A stretch of 64,000 bases of DNA from Fusarium oxysporum f. sp. lycopersici 4287 (lineage: Eukaryota > Ascomycota > Sordariomycetes > Hypocreales > Nectriaceae): the NCBI RefSeq assembly GCF_000149955.1, contig NC_030993.1, positions 3,615,453 to 3,679,452 of the forward strand. The letters run 5' to 3'. A model generated the notes under the pieces. It made no database searches. It saw nothing but the letters and a program-made list of their open reading frames with translations, and was not told the origin of the DNA. How positions within the stretch are numbered: the stretch's first letter is position 1; every line of letters begins with the position of its first letter. The position numbers were made by a program, and so were the translations under genes. This document shows positions 1-11,101 of this stretch, one piece after another.

Positions 1-1935
1 TAGCAATTCAAAGGTTAACGAGAAACGTCGTCCGCCCACGACACCCCGCGGCCGTGGAATCAGTACTATCAAACATCAGTATCCTTGATAATGCGCCTCT
101 GAAGGTAGTAAACATAAGTATCAACCTGAAATTCAGTAAATAAATACAATCGTCCAGCTCCTCTGTCCAACAATGTTCAGGGTAAGCAAGTGTAACATGT
201 AATATGTCCTCAGTCAACTTAATAACCCGTCCTTCTACAGGTCGCTACCGGCTTTGAAGTACACGTCGACAAGTCATGAAATACTGCACTGCACTTTGCT
301 GTCACAAACGGCGTGCTATCCAAAACACGAAAGACAAAGGTAGGATAGCAAAGTGATCTGGTGCCCACAGACCCCATATCCCTTTGAAAATGTATACAAA
401 GACAACTCGGACCATAATGTAGTAGTAAAGTCCTATACTGAGTAGTAGTTCGGCAAAAGGTTTTGTCTGTTTTGGACATCTGATCCTGTTGATGACGGGA
501 TATCGTCGCGCTTATAGGGTATGCAGGTTAGACTTGGAAGAATCCAAAGTTGGTGTATATAAAATATAAACAGCAAGGCTCGCGTATATTATTACAGAAC
601 TTTACGCACAACTATAACACGAGAGTGAACAGCGTTGCTAGCCGGCGTTTAAGTTGCAGGGCTTTAGATGTCTTGGATTTTCAATCTTGGCAGAGCATTC
701 ATGGAATCGAATGCTACAGGGTAAGCAAGTCACACTTGAAAGAATGCAAGATTTAATTTATGCAGAGACTGACTGTCTCACTTAGATGAAATGTTAATAA
801 AGGATAAATCTGCGGTGTTCATCTTCGATAGATGATGATAACGCCATCGTGTATGTCCGCGAAATTGCCACATCGACTTCTGCCACCACTACCTTGTTCA
901 GTGGGTTTGAGCATTGTGAGAATATCTCTAAATACTTGAAATACCATTCCGAGACTTTCATTATGATATTTCTCCAGACATTAAACGGTGTTGCCAATGG
1001 CATGTTCTGGAATGAACGGTATAGGGTAGTTAAGTGAGTCAGCAATGAGGTCGATTTAAGGTTGTGGAGCAAAGCGCTTGGACGTCCAGAGATCTGAGCA
1101 AGGATCAGAACAAACCTGGTCCGCCCCGTGTCATGTGACTATGGTATTTAACCTCAACCTCAATGTTTTCCAGCCTCGCTGCCAGCAAGGACAAGTGTAA
1201 CTTTGTTTTCCTTTTAATAGATTGTTTTTCCCATCTATTCAACACCATCTTACCATTGCTGCTGCATGAAAAATGAAGTGTCACGTGACTTGACTGAAAA
1301 ATAGGATAGGAGGATAGGAAAGTAGGATAGGAACATTAATGTGCAAGTCACAAATTTCCATTCGCATTAACTTACTTAATACACACATCTATTGCCAGCT
1401 TTGTGCGCATTTAGAGAGTTCTCTTCAACTTGCAGGTTCCGATCGATATCCTTTTCCTGGTGTGTAAGTATATTATGTACAGTCATTCTTGGGATATACA
1501 ACAATCTGTAATTGACAACTGTCATCAGTGGCGCTGTTACTCATTTTTAACCTCTATCCCTCAGCTGTTTTGGAAACCTTGCGGATCTTAATAAACTTGA
1601 GTTTATGCTACAGGTTGTCTGCTGGGGCTTGAAGTCTCTTTAACCCCTCAACCTTATATACAGAACAGCCAGTCAAGGAAGACCAAGTTTTCCTAGCTCT
1701 GCTTATTTGCCAGTGAATAGTAACGCCTCCAAATCTTGTTTGACTCTACTGAGGACTGACCAGGAAGTATCCATTGGCGCCCAAGGCGAAGTAGGCGATA
1801 CTGAGTTTCAATAGGGCAGATCGTGCGTAAGCCTTGCCTTGATTCCATAAAAACGCCCTGGGTCCGCTCATAAATCTTCCAGCATTCTCAGTACTTACGA
1901 GATCTTCGCCGCGGGCCATACGACTTGAAGTCGCA
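1..1935. other. Gene-free left end
   Basis: I see no supportable gene here. The open frames are short (under 115 codons), lack family resemblance and are broken by stops. The stretch holds a GGATAG-type microsatellite, a palindromic CACGTG box (1280-1289) and a 14-bp direct repeat at 178-191 and 717-730. The right part (about 1750-1935) is presumably the upstream region of the perforin-like gene. Confidence 0.6.
1301..1334. repeat. Purine-rich GGATAGG microsatellite
   Basis: Four near-copies of AGGATAGG follow each other with small spacers. It is a short imperfect tandem repeat, with no sign of a larger mobile element around it. Confidence 0.6.
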
Positions 1936-4810
1936 ATGCCGCCCCTACTCGCACCATACGATGAGGCCATGCGTCTGGTACGTCCTCCCAGCGGTTGCAA
2001 AAATTTGACCGCCCGTGAAATTCGCCATGAGGACTGGTCAAGCATTTGAAATGTGTAAGTATGTTTGAGATCAATCGTTGACATCTATCTCTAGGGCATG
2101 GGATTCAACTAGTACACCCAGACCATGTGCATCGACAGCGCCGTCGAAGCTACGGATGAGAACGTGGCCACGTTGGAGACTGTACCGCCGAAAATTACGT
2201 ACTCGTCTAAGCTCTTCGAGCGGGTGTCCGAAGCCGTCGACACGATGGATATTTCGCGCGCTGTCACCATCAAGTCTGGTAGGATGGAAGTCCATGGACA
2301 CAAGGACGCACTCAATGACGCTAAGATCGACGATGCCGATATCAGTCTGATGATATCAGTGCGGGTGATGAGCCAAATCACCAATGTAAAAGGCTCTGCG
2401 AGATTCTTTCCAATCGATGGGATGGAGGTTGGCTCGCCCAGATTCAACGAGACGTTCGGAGATTCCTATATCTCTGGTATGTATTTACTAGACGCACCTT
2501 CCGCTGCTACCTCTGCTGCATACTGACCGTTCCAGGCTTTATAAGGGGCGGACTTTTCACTAGTATTATCTCCTTTATCTGTTCCAACCCTGAACATAAG
2601 GATAAGATGATGGAAGCGTACGAATTTAACAATTCATCATGCATCAAGCTAACTTCCATAGTATCAAGGAGGCTTCAACCGACTCTACCGTGAATTTGGA
2701 CAATATCTGCAAAGTAGCTGCGATCACATCCATCATCCAGGGTGTAAAGGTCGAAGATGTAACGTGCGCTACTGACATCGCATCTATTCTGAAGATCGCC
2801 GACAAATTCCCTACTCGTGTTGCCCAGAATCCTCAGAAAACTTGGTAATAATAAATATTATGGCACTGAATCAAACCTAATGAAGTATAGGGCCATACTT
2901 ACCAAGTACAAGGGAAATCGCAGCTTCAACGAATGGTCAAAATATCAGACCCTGAAGCCGCTCGAGTATGACGGTATTGCGTCATACACCTCCAAGCTCT
3001 TTTACAACTACATGCAGTACAAGAAATTGTCAAGAAAGGTTCAGGATATCATTTCACACCGAGAAAAGTACAGTATGGCTTCAGTCGTTCTGGTAAAATA
3101 TCCAAGTGGACTGACACATAGCTTCGCAGCTCAGGTCGACAAACCTAGGGCTATTCCGCTTGAACTTAATACTCTACTGGCTGCCCGCAGCGCCATAGAT
3201 AAAGAGATAAACAAGATCGTTGCAGTGGTAAGTTCACTTCGTCGTTTCCTCTGAATCATCTAACACTCTTTAAAAAGGTGGACAATTTGACACGACACCC
3301 AGAGCTTCTGCCTAACATCGACTGCCTCAACGCGAATCCCAAGGACGAACTCGTGCAAGACATAGTCAACGAAGCCCTTTCGGAATCTTCTCAACCTGTT
3401 TTAAAAGAAGAGTTCCCAGCGCAAGACGATCTCTTCCTGCCTTCTGTTGCAGACTACTCGCCGAGCGAGTCGAGTAGCGGTGTCGAGGAGCTTCATACAC
3501 CTTGGACTTCTGATCACGACTCTGACAGTCTCAGTGGGAGATCCCTTGTGTTTCGAGAAAAAGTCAATACCTCAACTGATCTCACAATGCACGCACTGGT
3601 TCCGCCTGAAGTTTGGACGGACTTGCTACCTGTGAAGAATGAGCCTACGACAAGTCTAATCAGTCCGAAGACCAAGACCGTTTCAGTATTCAACGTCAAG
3701 TACAAAAAGCTCCAGATTCTTGCTGCTGTATGCGGGACTCACGACGTGGCAGTTAAGCTCTGGGACTGGGTGAGTCCCGGCGAAACTGGAGATCGACTGG
3801 TCATCCCTATAAAAGCCATCAGTACACTTGAAAACCGCGACTACCGTGGGGGCTTAAAACCAAAGACAACGACCAACCTGTCGTTCATCTACAAATATAC
3901 CGATAGGTCCATTCGTATTTGCTCATTTGACCATGATGAGCAGTCGACTGAAACACTGGTGATTACCCATGAGTCTGAATCACATAATGCTACATTTGTT
4001 CACACTTCGCGTAGTACCTGTTTTATACTGGGTGTAACATATGGCGGCAAGATCTATAGTTCCTCTGAAGATCTCCGACGGTTTGTGGACAATGCCGATT
4101 ATGGCACCCCACGTGACTGGCCTTCCATCCAATTTAACCGCGACACTATTAAGGATGAGCATTTGGGCAAAGATGGTATGACGGGTGTTGTCTTCTATAC
4201 ATACTCGATGCTCAATGGAGTTCAGAGCGCCGTTTCCATGGGTATCGCTGGGTGTATGTTGGTGGATCAACGACAACTTACGACCGTCACCAAGGAGACA
4301 GTCAATGGGGCTAATGATAACTTATTGAAGAAGGACAGCAAGGAATTCAAACCCTACCAGATTACTCTAGGCAAAGGCATCGAGGCACCAGGTAAGTCAT
4401 GTGGTGGTCCTGACCTTGTACAATCAATAACCTGTCCAGCAGGCTACTCTTGCACTTTCCAGCGCGGCACTCTCAAAGTCAGTCCCTCTGAGACGCCCTT
4501 CATGCAGTTTGAGAATGGCGTCAAGTTTGCCTTCAGGAACAATGGTAGACTTGAAGTGCTTGACAAGCAGGATGAGGTGTTCTGGTCCAGCGAGGAAGCA
4601 CCTGAAGGTCAGGTCCCTCAGCGCCTAGAATTCTGCAAAGACGGCAGGTTGCGGCTTTGGAGCACCGACGAGCAGGTATACTGGACGCCGTTGATGAACT
4701 TCACTCGCTATGAAAGGAAGATGGTGTTTTCAAGTGAATCCCCATACTTGGAGATCTATAACAGTGAAGGTGAACAGCTCTGGCGAGCACACGGCCTGCA
4801 CTTAGTGTAG
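1936..4810 (+). CDS. Perforin-like (MACPF-type) protein with C-terminal bulb-lectin-like domain, one in-frame TAG
   Basis: Six exons give one phase-consistent frame: 1936-1977, 2095 (or 2113)-2476, 2536-2617, 2662-2844, 2891-3227 and 3278-4810, about 850 codons. The N-terminal third resembles fungal MAC/perforin-like proteins: a GFN..YTQT-like start, a run of SG/VTIKSG strand-like sequence, and a FGDSYISGFIRGG segment at 2455-2554. The C-terminal 130 residues carry two repeats of the FxxDGxLxLW type, as in mannose-binding bulb lectins. The middle part is unassigned. With the best acceptor (AG at 2093-2094) exon 2 contains TAG at 2110-2112; using that codon's own AG as acceptor removes it in frame. 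So the gene is either nonsense-mutated or spliced at the second AG. The family call is by resemblance only. Membrane binding or pore formation is inferred, not shown. Confidence 0.55.
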
Positions 4811-6323
4811 ACTAGGAAGTCATGGTTCCACAGTACCGAGTGATGAGGGAAAGGAGGAATAGCTTCGATTCTTTAAACGACGACAAGCACTTTAGAGTTG
4901 ACGTAACTGATGTCTAGGCTTCGCCCTCGATAACCGAGAGCTATGCCAGTAACTTCAAGGCCGATTCTGTATCTGTTAGCCATAGAAAAGCTGTGCCTCT
5001 TCAGTTGATATGGATGTAATGTATATTCGAGTTTGTCATTGTACTTCTTATAGCCCAGGCTCCTCCAGTTCTTGTCTTCGAGCTGGGAAGAGAATCATGA
5101 GTTCATCCCATTTACCCTCCTTCACGTAAGGCCAGTGCTGGAAGATGGAGGCGACTCTGAGGGATTGCCGTACCTACTCACAAGGTTGGGAGATTCGTTG
5201 CGCCAAAGCGGCTCCGTTACCAGGAACTATACATACGTGTTTGCTGAAGAAGGCTTGGCGAATCTCCCCAGTCTTTGCAATGTTGACAGAAGTAAGCTCC
5301 AGAAAGCCAAATTGCGCGGCTCGAATTGAGCTGTTGCAATTGGAAACTTAATACCGCATCTGCTTCCCCAACGTGCAGCCGCCTCACTCGTGCTTGCGGC
5401 ACAGAGGGAAATGGCCCGATTGCCCGACTAGACTCTGAGGCACTACACAGACTGGAAGATATGTGGCGAGACACTAGTGCAGCGCTGAATACTAATGCCG
5501 TGATGCGGGCTTTTAAAGTCTTCAGTTACCATGTCATCCCCGACCAAATCCGGAACATCCGGAACCAACACCGGCGGTCCGAGATATCTCCCTCAGCTTG
5601 TGAAACTTCCTCTTAACCTCAGATCAGGTTATGCTACTAGTCAGAAGACGAAGCCGACGGCTCCGATCTTGCGTGGTATTGCGGATGCGATTTGTGGAGT
5701 TTCCCGCAATCACATGCATTAGTCCATTGATCATCTGCTCCTTTACAGAGCCTCAACGTAACCTCAACGGGAACAGTGGAGTTTATCTGACAAAAACAAT
5801 AAACAGTATTGGTTGAAAGAACATTGAATGGCTGTCTGCCGCGATGGGATCAACGGCAGCCTCTCGTCCTCAAAGCGCCTCATCCGTTGCGCCCAAGCCT
5901 CGTCAATCAGCCCCCAAACCATCATCAATTCTCAAACGCGGGGTTTTCCCCAACTTCCCAATTCATCTCATCGGTCCATGTTAATCAGGAGATAAAATGT
6001 CACAGTAACATGTCATGGCACCACTACCCCAAACGCGGGCACGTATCGGAAGCTCGGCTGTTTATTTCCCCGTGGGGTTAAGGGTCTCACATGCTTTGCG
6101 GCTCCGAGAAATATTGGGGTATCCCCCGGAGATACGAATGTCACCGCCCCCCCTCCATTCCGAAAGTGGTGAGATTTTGGGGTTTTGGAAGGGTATAAGG
6201 ACTTGCTTGGCGCCAACACTTTTCATCTCTTACTTCATAGCTCTATGCAGAGTGAACTTCACCAAACTTCTACACTTATCGTTATCTTATCAATACAATT
6301 GACACGACAGTCGCATTCCAGTC
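4811..6323. other. Intergenic, possible degraded coding matter
   Basis: This is the 3' flank of the perforin-like gene, then about 700 bases (5050-5800) with several overlapping short frames of coding-like composition that never join into one protein I recognise. The right part is the promoter of the next gene, ending in a pyrimidine-rich leader just before its ATG. Confidence 0.45.
6194..6200 (+). promoter_or_regulatory. TATA box of the PKS-fragment gene
   Basis: TATAAGG lies 130 bases upstream of the ATG at 6324 and is followed by a C/T-rich leader. It supports independent transcription of this truncated gene. Confidence 0.5.
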
Positions 6324-7988
6324 ATGTCTATAGTACAGCCCATCATCCGAGACCAACTCGTCATCCACAATGATGACGACTGGGACACGGTGTACCACGT
6401 TGAATGGGAACCCGACGCCAACTTCTTCACCGGTTCTGAACTTCGTCCAAGAACACCATTATGCAAAGCAACAGCCGATCACCAAATCACACTAGCTCGC
6501 GCCGCAGCGCTGATTATTCGCTCATCTCTCAACAACATCCCTCTGGATATCCCGGACTTTGATCCCTCCAAACTTACCGGCTTCCGAAAACAATTGTATC
6601 AATGGATGCAAGCTTACAACTCGTCTCAGGCGAGTAAGCTCGTGCTGGGCGACGTGACGATGACTGTTACGATTGAGATACTCTCGTCGCTCATGCGTAT
6701 GGGTGTTGAAGGTGAGCTTTTGGCAAAGATCGGGCCGAACTTGGGAGCCATTCTGCAAGGGACTATTGATCCGATGCCGCTCCTGTTGGAAGGCGATAGG
6801 TTCAATCGGATGCAAGATGGGATGGAATTGATGCAGAAGATGAGAGCGCATCTCCGACAATATCTCTCATCATATGCGACAAAGAAGCCTGTTCTGAACG
6901 TCCTCGAAGTCAGCGCCAGTACGAGCAACACCACGCAGACGATCTTTGAAGCGCTTCGGGAACAGAAGAGTGTCTCGTATACACTTACGGACTCGTCGCT
7001 TTCAGTGCTGGAGCAAACGAAGTCGGGCGTCACCAAGGACTTCCTCAAGCTCAAGAGCCTCGACATTAACCGCGATTCTATTGAGCAAGGCTTCAGTTCC
7101 AATACCTACGACGTTATTCTCGTCAACAACATCCTTCAAGCAGCCAACTCTCTTTCAGAAACACTGGCCAACTTGCGCCAACTTCTCGTCCCTGGCGGTG
7201 CCCTCGCTCTCGTCGGACTCTCAGACATATCACCGGCTTACAGCCTCGTGTTGGGTATGAATAAAAATATGTGGTCAGGTACGTGTTCTTCTACCCACAG
7301 TAACTCTAGGCCTTTACTGACAAATAGTCTAGATGAACGTTTTGAACAATTGCCATACCCGTCCAACGACGACTGGAACAAGTTGCTACAGGGGAACCAG
7401 TTCAGCGGCCTCGAACCGGCAACCAAAACATTCGATTACATCGGCCAATCCTGCTACTGCGTCGTCTCAACAGCCGTTGAGTCAACTCAGCGGTTGATGG
7501 TAAATATCCTACCAGGATCACAGGGCAATCTGTTCAGCTTTGCGGACCAGCTGGCTTCCGTACTGGCAGAGAATGGTACTGCATCAACTATAACACCGAC
7601 ACGTCTAGAAGATATCTCGTCGCGATTCGTTTACGTAGTCCTAGATGACGGTTCCGAGTCTCTGAGCGATTATGAGAGTCTGTCCGAAGCGAACAACATT
7701 CTTTGGGTCAATATGGAAGCTGGGCTTCCAACGCAACGTGATATGAATATCATCAGTCGTTTCGCTCGCGGCGCTCGAAAGGACAACGAAAGTCTCAAGC
7801 TTGTGAAGCTTGATGTCAAGCAGGAGTATCCAGAATATGCAGAACTTCTTAAGGTTATCATGCGGATTATCCAAGTATCGTTTCAGGAGAATCGTGGCTC
7901 GAGGACGGAATTTGAATATGAGTATCGCAATGGCAGAGTTCTTGTGCCGCAAGTGAAAGGGTCGGGGGTTACGCAGAAGTCTGTTTGA
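6324..7988 (+). CDS. Stand-alone C-methyltransferase / pseudo-ketoreductase fragment of a reducing polyketide synthase, likely inactive
   Basis: The product (554 aa unspliced, 536 if the intron is removed) matches the internal segment of highly reducing PKSs: post-DH linker with YHVEWEPD (about 27-34), CMeT N-terminal helices, the LEGDRFNRM-type loop, SAM fold, then the linker before the enoylreductase. There is no KS, AT, DH, ER or ACP, and nothing PKS-like follows the stop. The SAM glycine motif, normally LEIGAGTGG, reads LEVSASTSN (about 193-201), so all glycines are lost and catalysis is unlikely. A canonical 54-nt intron (7279-7332, GTACGT...CTAG) is a multiple of three without stops. 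Removing it improves the family match. The gene has its own TATA box and leader, so it is more than a random remnant. Function unknown. Confidence 0.75.
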   Translation: MSIVQPIIRDQLVIHNDDDWDTVYHVEWEPDANFFTGSELRPRTPLCKATADHQITLARAAALIIRSSLNNIPLDIPDFDPSKLTGFRKQLYQWMQAYNSSQASKLVLGDVTMTVTIEILSSLMRMGVEGELLAKIGPNLGAILQGTIDPMPLLLEGDRFNRMQDGMELMQKMRAHLRQYLSSYATKKPVLNVLEVSASTSNTTQTIFEALREQKSVSYTLTDSSLSVLEQTKSGVTKDFLKLKSLDINRDSIEQGFSSNTYDVILVNNILQAANSLSETLANLRQLLVPGGALALVGLSDISPAYSLVLGMNKNMWSGTCSSTHSNSRPLLTNSLDERFEQLPYPSNDDWNKLLQGNQFSGLEPATKTFDYIGQSCYCVVSTAVESTQRLMVNILPGSQGNLFSFADQLASVLAENGTASTITPTRLEDISSRFVYVVLDDGSESLSDYESLSEANNILWVNMEAGLPTQRDMNIISRFARGARKDNESLKLVKLDVKQEYPEYAELLKVIMRIIQVSFQENRGSRTEFEYEYRNGRVLVPQVKGSGVTQKSV

Positions 7989-9063
7989 GGGGAGCCAGCC
8001 AGGCAGAAGGATGGATCTTGGCGACTTGGAGTTAGTTTGTCTCATTTGGCGTAGTGTTCGGAGTACGCGTTCATCTGTTTATTGGAGTTTGCGCAGGCAC
8101 TTATTGGAGATACTCGCAGGAGACGTTCCATCGTTCGCTGAATACAGTACGGTAGCCTTATTTTGTCTTCAAATTGACTTCCTGTTTCCTATGTACAATA
8201 CATTTGGCCCTTCTTGACGCAAGTTCATCCTGAGGTCGACGTAGCAGCAACACTGGCGAGGCAACACGAGAAGTGTAAGCTCCTTGTTAGATATGTCGCA
8301 ATGGAAACCGGGGCGCACGCGTATGCTTCAATATTGGTCAGCCTCAGCTCGAACGGCCCAAGCTGTTCACCCATTCTGTGCTAAGACGTCTGTCACGTAC
8401 AAACGCGCCGAGCTATGATAAGCGTAGTGCCAGCTGCCAAGCCGTGCCAGTGCCACGGAGCAACGTGCGCCACAGTTATCTGTCATTGTCTAAAGTGTTT
8501 GTTCTCGCATTTTCAATCAACCATCCTCAGTGACTGCTCTCATCTTGTCATACTCCTGCTTCATCAACTCCCCCAACAACCTCTTCCTTTCCCATCTCTC
8601 CTCTCCCCTCTCACAACAACCTCTCCCTCTCAAGACACTCTTCACATCTCTCCTCTGACTCACGACACAATGCCTTTAAACGATCGCTAAACAATCGTCT
8701 TCTCGTCACTGGCCGTCATGACAGCCTTCCCCTTTCTTGACTCAGGATTCCCAGTCATCCGCGACAAGGTTGACATTCATCTTCTACATTATCTCACCTT
8801 CGATCCTTTGACCAACCTGCCAGCATAGCATCGGCATCGACTCTTCACGACTCTTCATCTTTGGCCCTTCTGCATTTAGAGCGAATAGCCTTCGAAACTA
8901 TCACGCATCTTGCCATATATTCAGACCATCAGAGAACCTTTCTATCCTGACCCAACATACGAACTCTGCAAACAATCTGACAAGTCATCTCTACTGCCTT
9001 CGATATCTACTGGCCCCGATTCACTCCAACAAACGCAATCAGCAGCTCAGCTGATCTCACAGG
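7989..9063. other. Intergenic with long C/T-rich leader
   Basis: There is no gene. From about 8510 the sequence becomes strongly C/T-rich (many CTCTCC and CATCTT runs), typical of a fungal core promoter and 5' leader for the F-box gene that starts at 9064. Confidence 0.55.
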
Positions 9064-10248
9064 ATGTCTTCTGACTCGGCTCCTTATGGAATGTCCGATC
9101 TAGATATCTATATCGCAAATAGATATGGTCCCAAGGCTGCTGCCAGCGACTGGGCCAACACAACAGAAGACTGGACCAAGATCCGCCGTAAGTGCTCATA
9201 TACTAGGACGAAATAGTATTTCCCCATGTTGCAGAACCTCGGTCCTATTCCCCAAGCCTTGACCAACCCTCTCGGCACACCTACTGCTGATCTCGCTCTC
9301 TTCGAGAAGCTTCCCAGCGACATTATGAACAGCATCCTTCGACACCTCGATGTAAAGTCCTTCCGCCGGTTCAGAAACATAAACGCGAAGGCGCACAGAA
9401 TCACAGAGACAGTTTTAGACAGCAAAGAGGTCATGATCCATGGTAGCACGGCTGTCATCAACCTTATCCGTACTGGTTTGAGTTCCCATATTACCATCGG
9501 CGAGATTCACAAGGCGCTCACCTCCCCCAACTGCGAGTTCTGTGATTACTATGGATCAATCCTCTTCCTCCCGACCTGTACTCGAACCTGCCACAAGTGC
9601 CTTCAAACATCGCCCCGCATGGCGGTTATTGGATCGGAGGAAATGCTCACCTACTATCCACGATTCACCATGTACGGAACTCATGACAATCATCCGCGTC
9701 TCCTCGAAACACTTGCCAAATCCTCCATGCGGTCTATCAAAGTCCGCAACCATTCACGCCCCGGACGAATGTTCAAGGGCGTCCGAGGTGTCTTGGTGGA
9801 CGACGTCTTCAGCTCCTCCGAACTGGGAATAGACACGTCTGACCCGGTCAAGGACCTTTTTTACGATGAATGGCTGCAATACCGTACAGCCGCTAGCATC
9901 CATTTCCCCTATCTAAACACGTCCACGGGTGAAATAGAAGAAGGAAGTAGCTGCAAAGGCTGCCACGAAGCATTCGAAAAGCGACTTATCCGAGCAAACG
10001 GCCCCCTAGGCGACGTGAGAATCAACCCTGATGCCGAAGACCGTGACCGATGCTACTCACACAAAGACTTCGAGAAGCACTTCGAGACTTGCGCGCATGC
10101 ACAGCGAATCTGGATGAACCGCGTACCGCCTGGTCGAGAGTCCTGGTTTGCCGCGAATGGGGGTATGCATTGGGGTATCAGTGAGCGAGCGGAGTATTGC
10201 CGGCGATTTGTAGACCAGATGCCGGTTGTAAACAACGAGGCCTTTTAG
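9064..10248 (+). CDS. F-box protein, first of a tandem pair, with TAG near the N-terminus
   Basis: A single continuous frame runs from ATG 9064 to the stop at 10248, broken only by TAG at 9214-9216. The F-box (LFEKLPSDIMNSILRHLDVKS) lies just downstream, followed by a conserved body with CxxC pairs (CEFCDYYG, CHKCLQ, CKGCHEAF) and a C-terminal HFETCAHAQR..W motif. The downstream neighbour at 11102 is a paralogue with the same order of motifs. There the residues around the stop read RTKYYFP, here RTK-stop-YFP, so TAG replaces a Tyr codon. Translation could restart at ATG 9226, keeping the whole F-box (340 aa). F-box proteins normally link substrates to SCF ubiquitin ligases; no substrate can be inferred. 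Confidence 0.75.
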
Positions 10249-11101
10249 GTATTGGTCGGTGTCGTTGTACAAATCGCATTCTACATCTTCATCCTACTTG
10301 GCTATGCTTTGTACCATCGTCGACAGACTAATCTTAATGGAGTCTGATCACAGAGGTTTTGATACAATGAAGGAGATTTGGTAGGGCTTTGTTGAGCTTA
10401 GGATTGTTATTTTGAGATCTGGCTCAGATTGGATGTGTTGGGACGAACGGGGAACTGGACTACGAAGAGAGAATGAGTGAAGAATAGCAAGCTGTTAGAG
10501 AGCAGAAATGTTAGAGTCATGTCGTGTCCCTTGCTCCGTCCTGAATTGGTGATAGCTACTGGGTTGGCGAAAGTATAAAGCGACCAGACTTGCTGTTCTG
10601 GGTGGCAGGTGGACCTGATCCTAGCAAGAGGGAGTTTGATTCCTAAGCACGGGATGAGACTATTGCTACAGCTAGATTAGATATAGAAGCCCAAGGCAGA
10701 CCGCCACGAATTTTATGAAAAGTTAGTTCGGCGTAGGTTCAGTATCTTAACGTTGTCACTAGTGAATGGCTGAAGGTAAAACAGACTTCATCCTTAACCT
10801 TGCCATCAACCGTATGGTAGATCAAGAAGTATCACATTTACGAAGTATAATGCAGTTTAGTGAAGCTTACCTTGTGATACACATTATACAAAACCTTCTT
10901 CACTGACAGTGGTAAGATAGTGTACCTCTTATCATGCTCCATGTCCACTGCCAAGGTTTCCTTTTCTAACTCTACCAAAGACCATGAATCACAGAATCAA
11001 GATTTTAATTCATCAGTGTTGACAGCATATAAACAAAGTCTCAACAGCTTTCTTGATTCTTCCTCCCATTTCCTTCCATCCCATCTCACCTCATCAACAA
11101 A
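10249..11101. other. Intergenic between the F-box paralogues
   Basis: This holds the 3' flank of the first and the promoter of the second F-box gene, including a TATAAAC box at 11028-11034, 68 bases before the ATG. No gene seen. Confidence 0.6.
11028..11034 (+). promoter_or_regulatory. TATA box of the second F-box gene
   Basis: TATAAAC is followed by a C/T-rich leader running to the ATG at 11102. Confidence 0.45.

Noticed and set aside
2110..2112. RIP as the cause of the in-frame stops
   Set aside because: Several stops need non-C-to-T changes (for example Tyr to TAG at 9214), and base composition of the affected genes is not shifted towards A+T.
5050..5810. Possible transcription-factor remnant
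   Set aside because: Short frames have coding-like composition but no motif, and no combination gives a recognisable protein.
10610..10660. tRNA-like segment with a GTTTGATTCC box
   Set aside because: No matching A box or foldable acceptor stem could be found around it.
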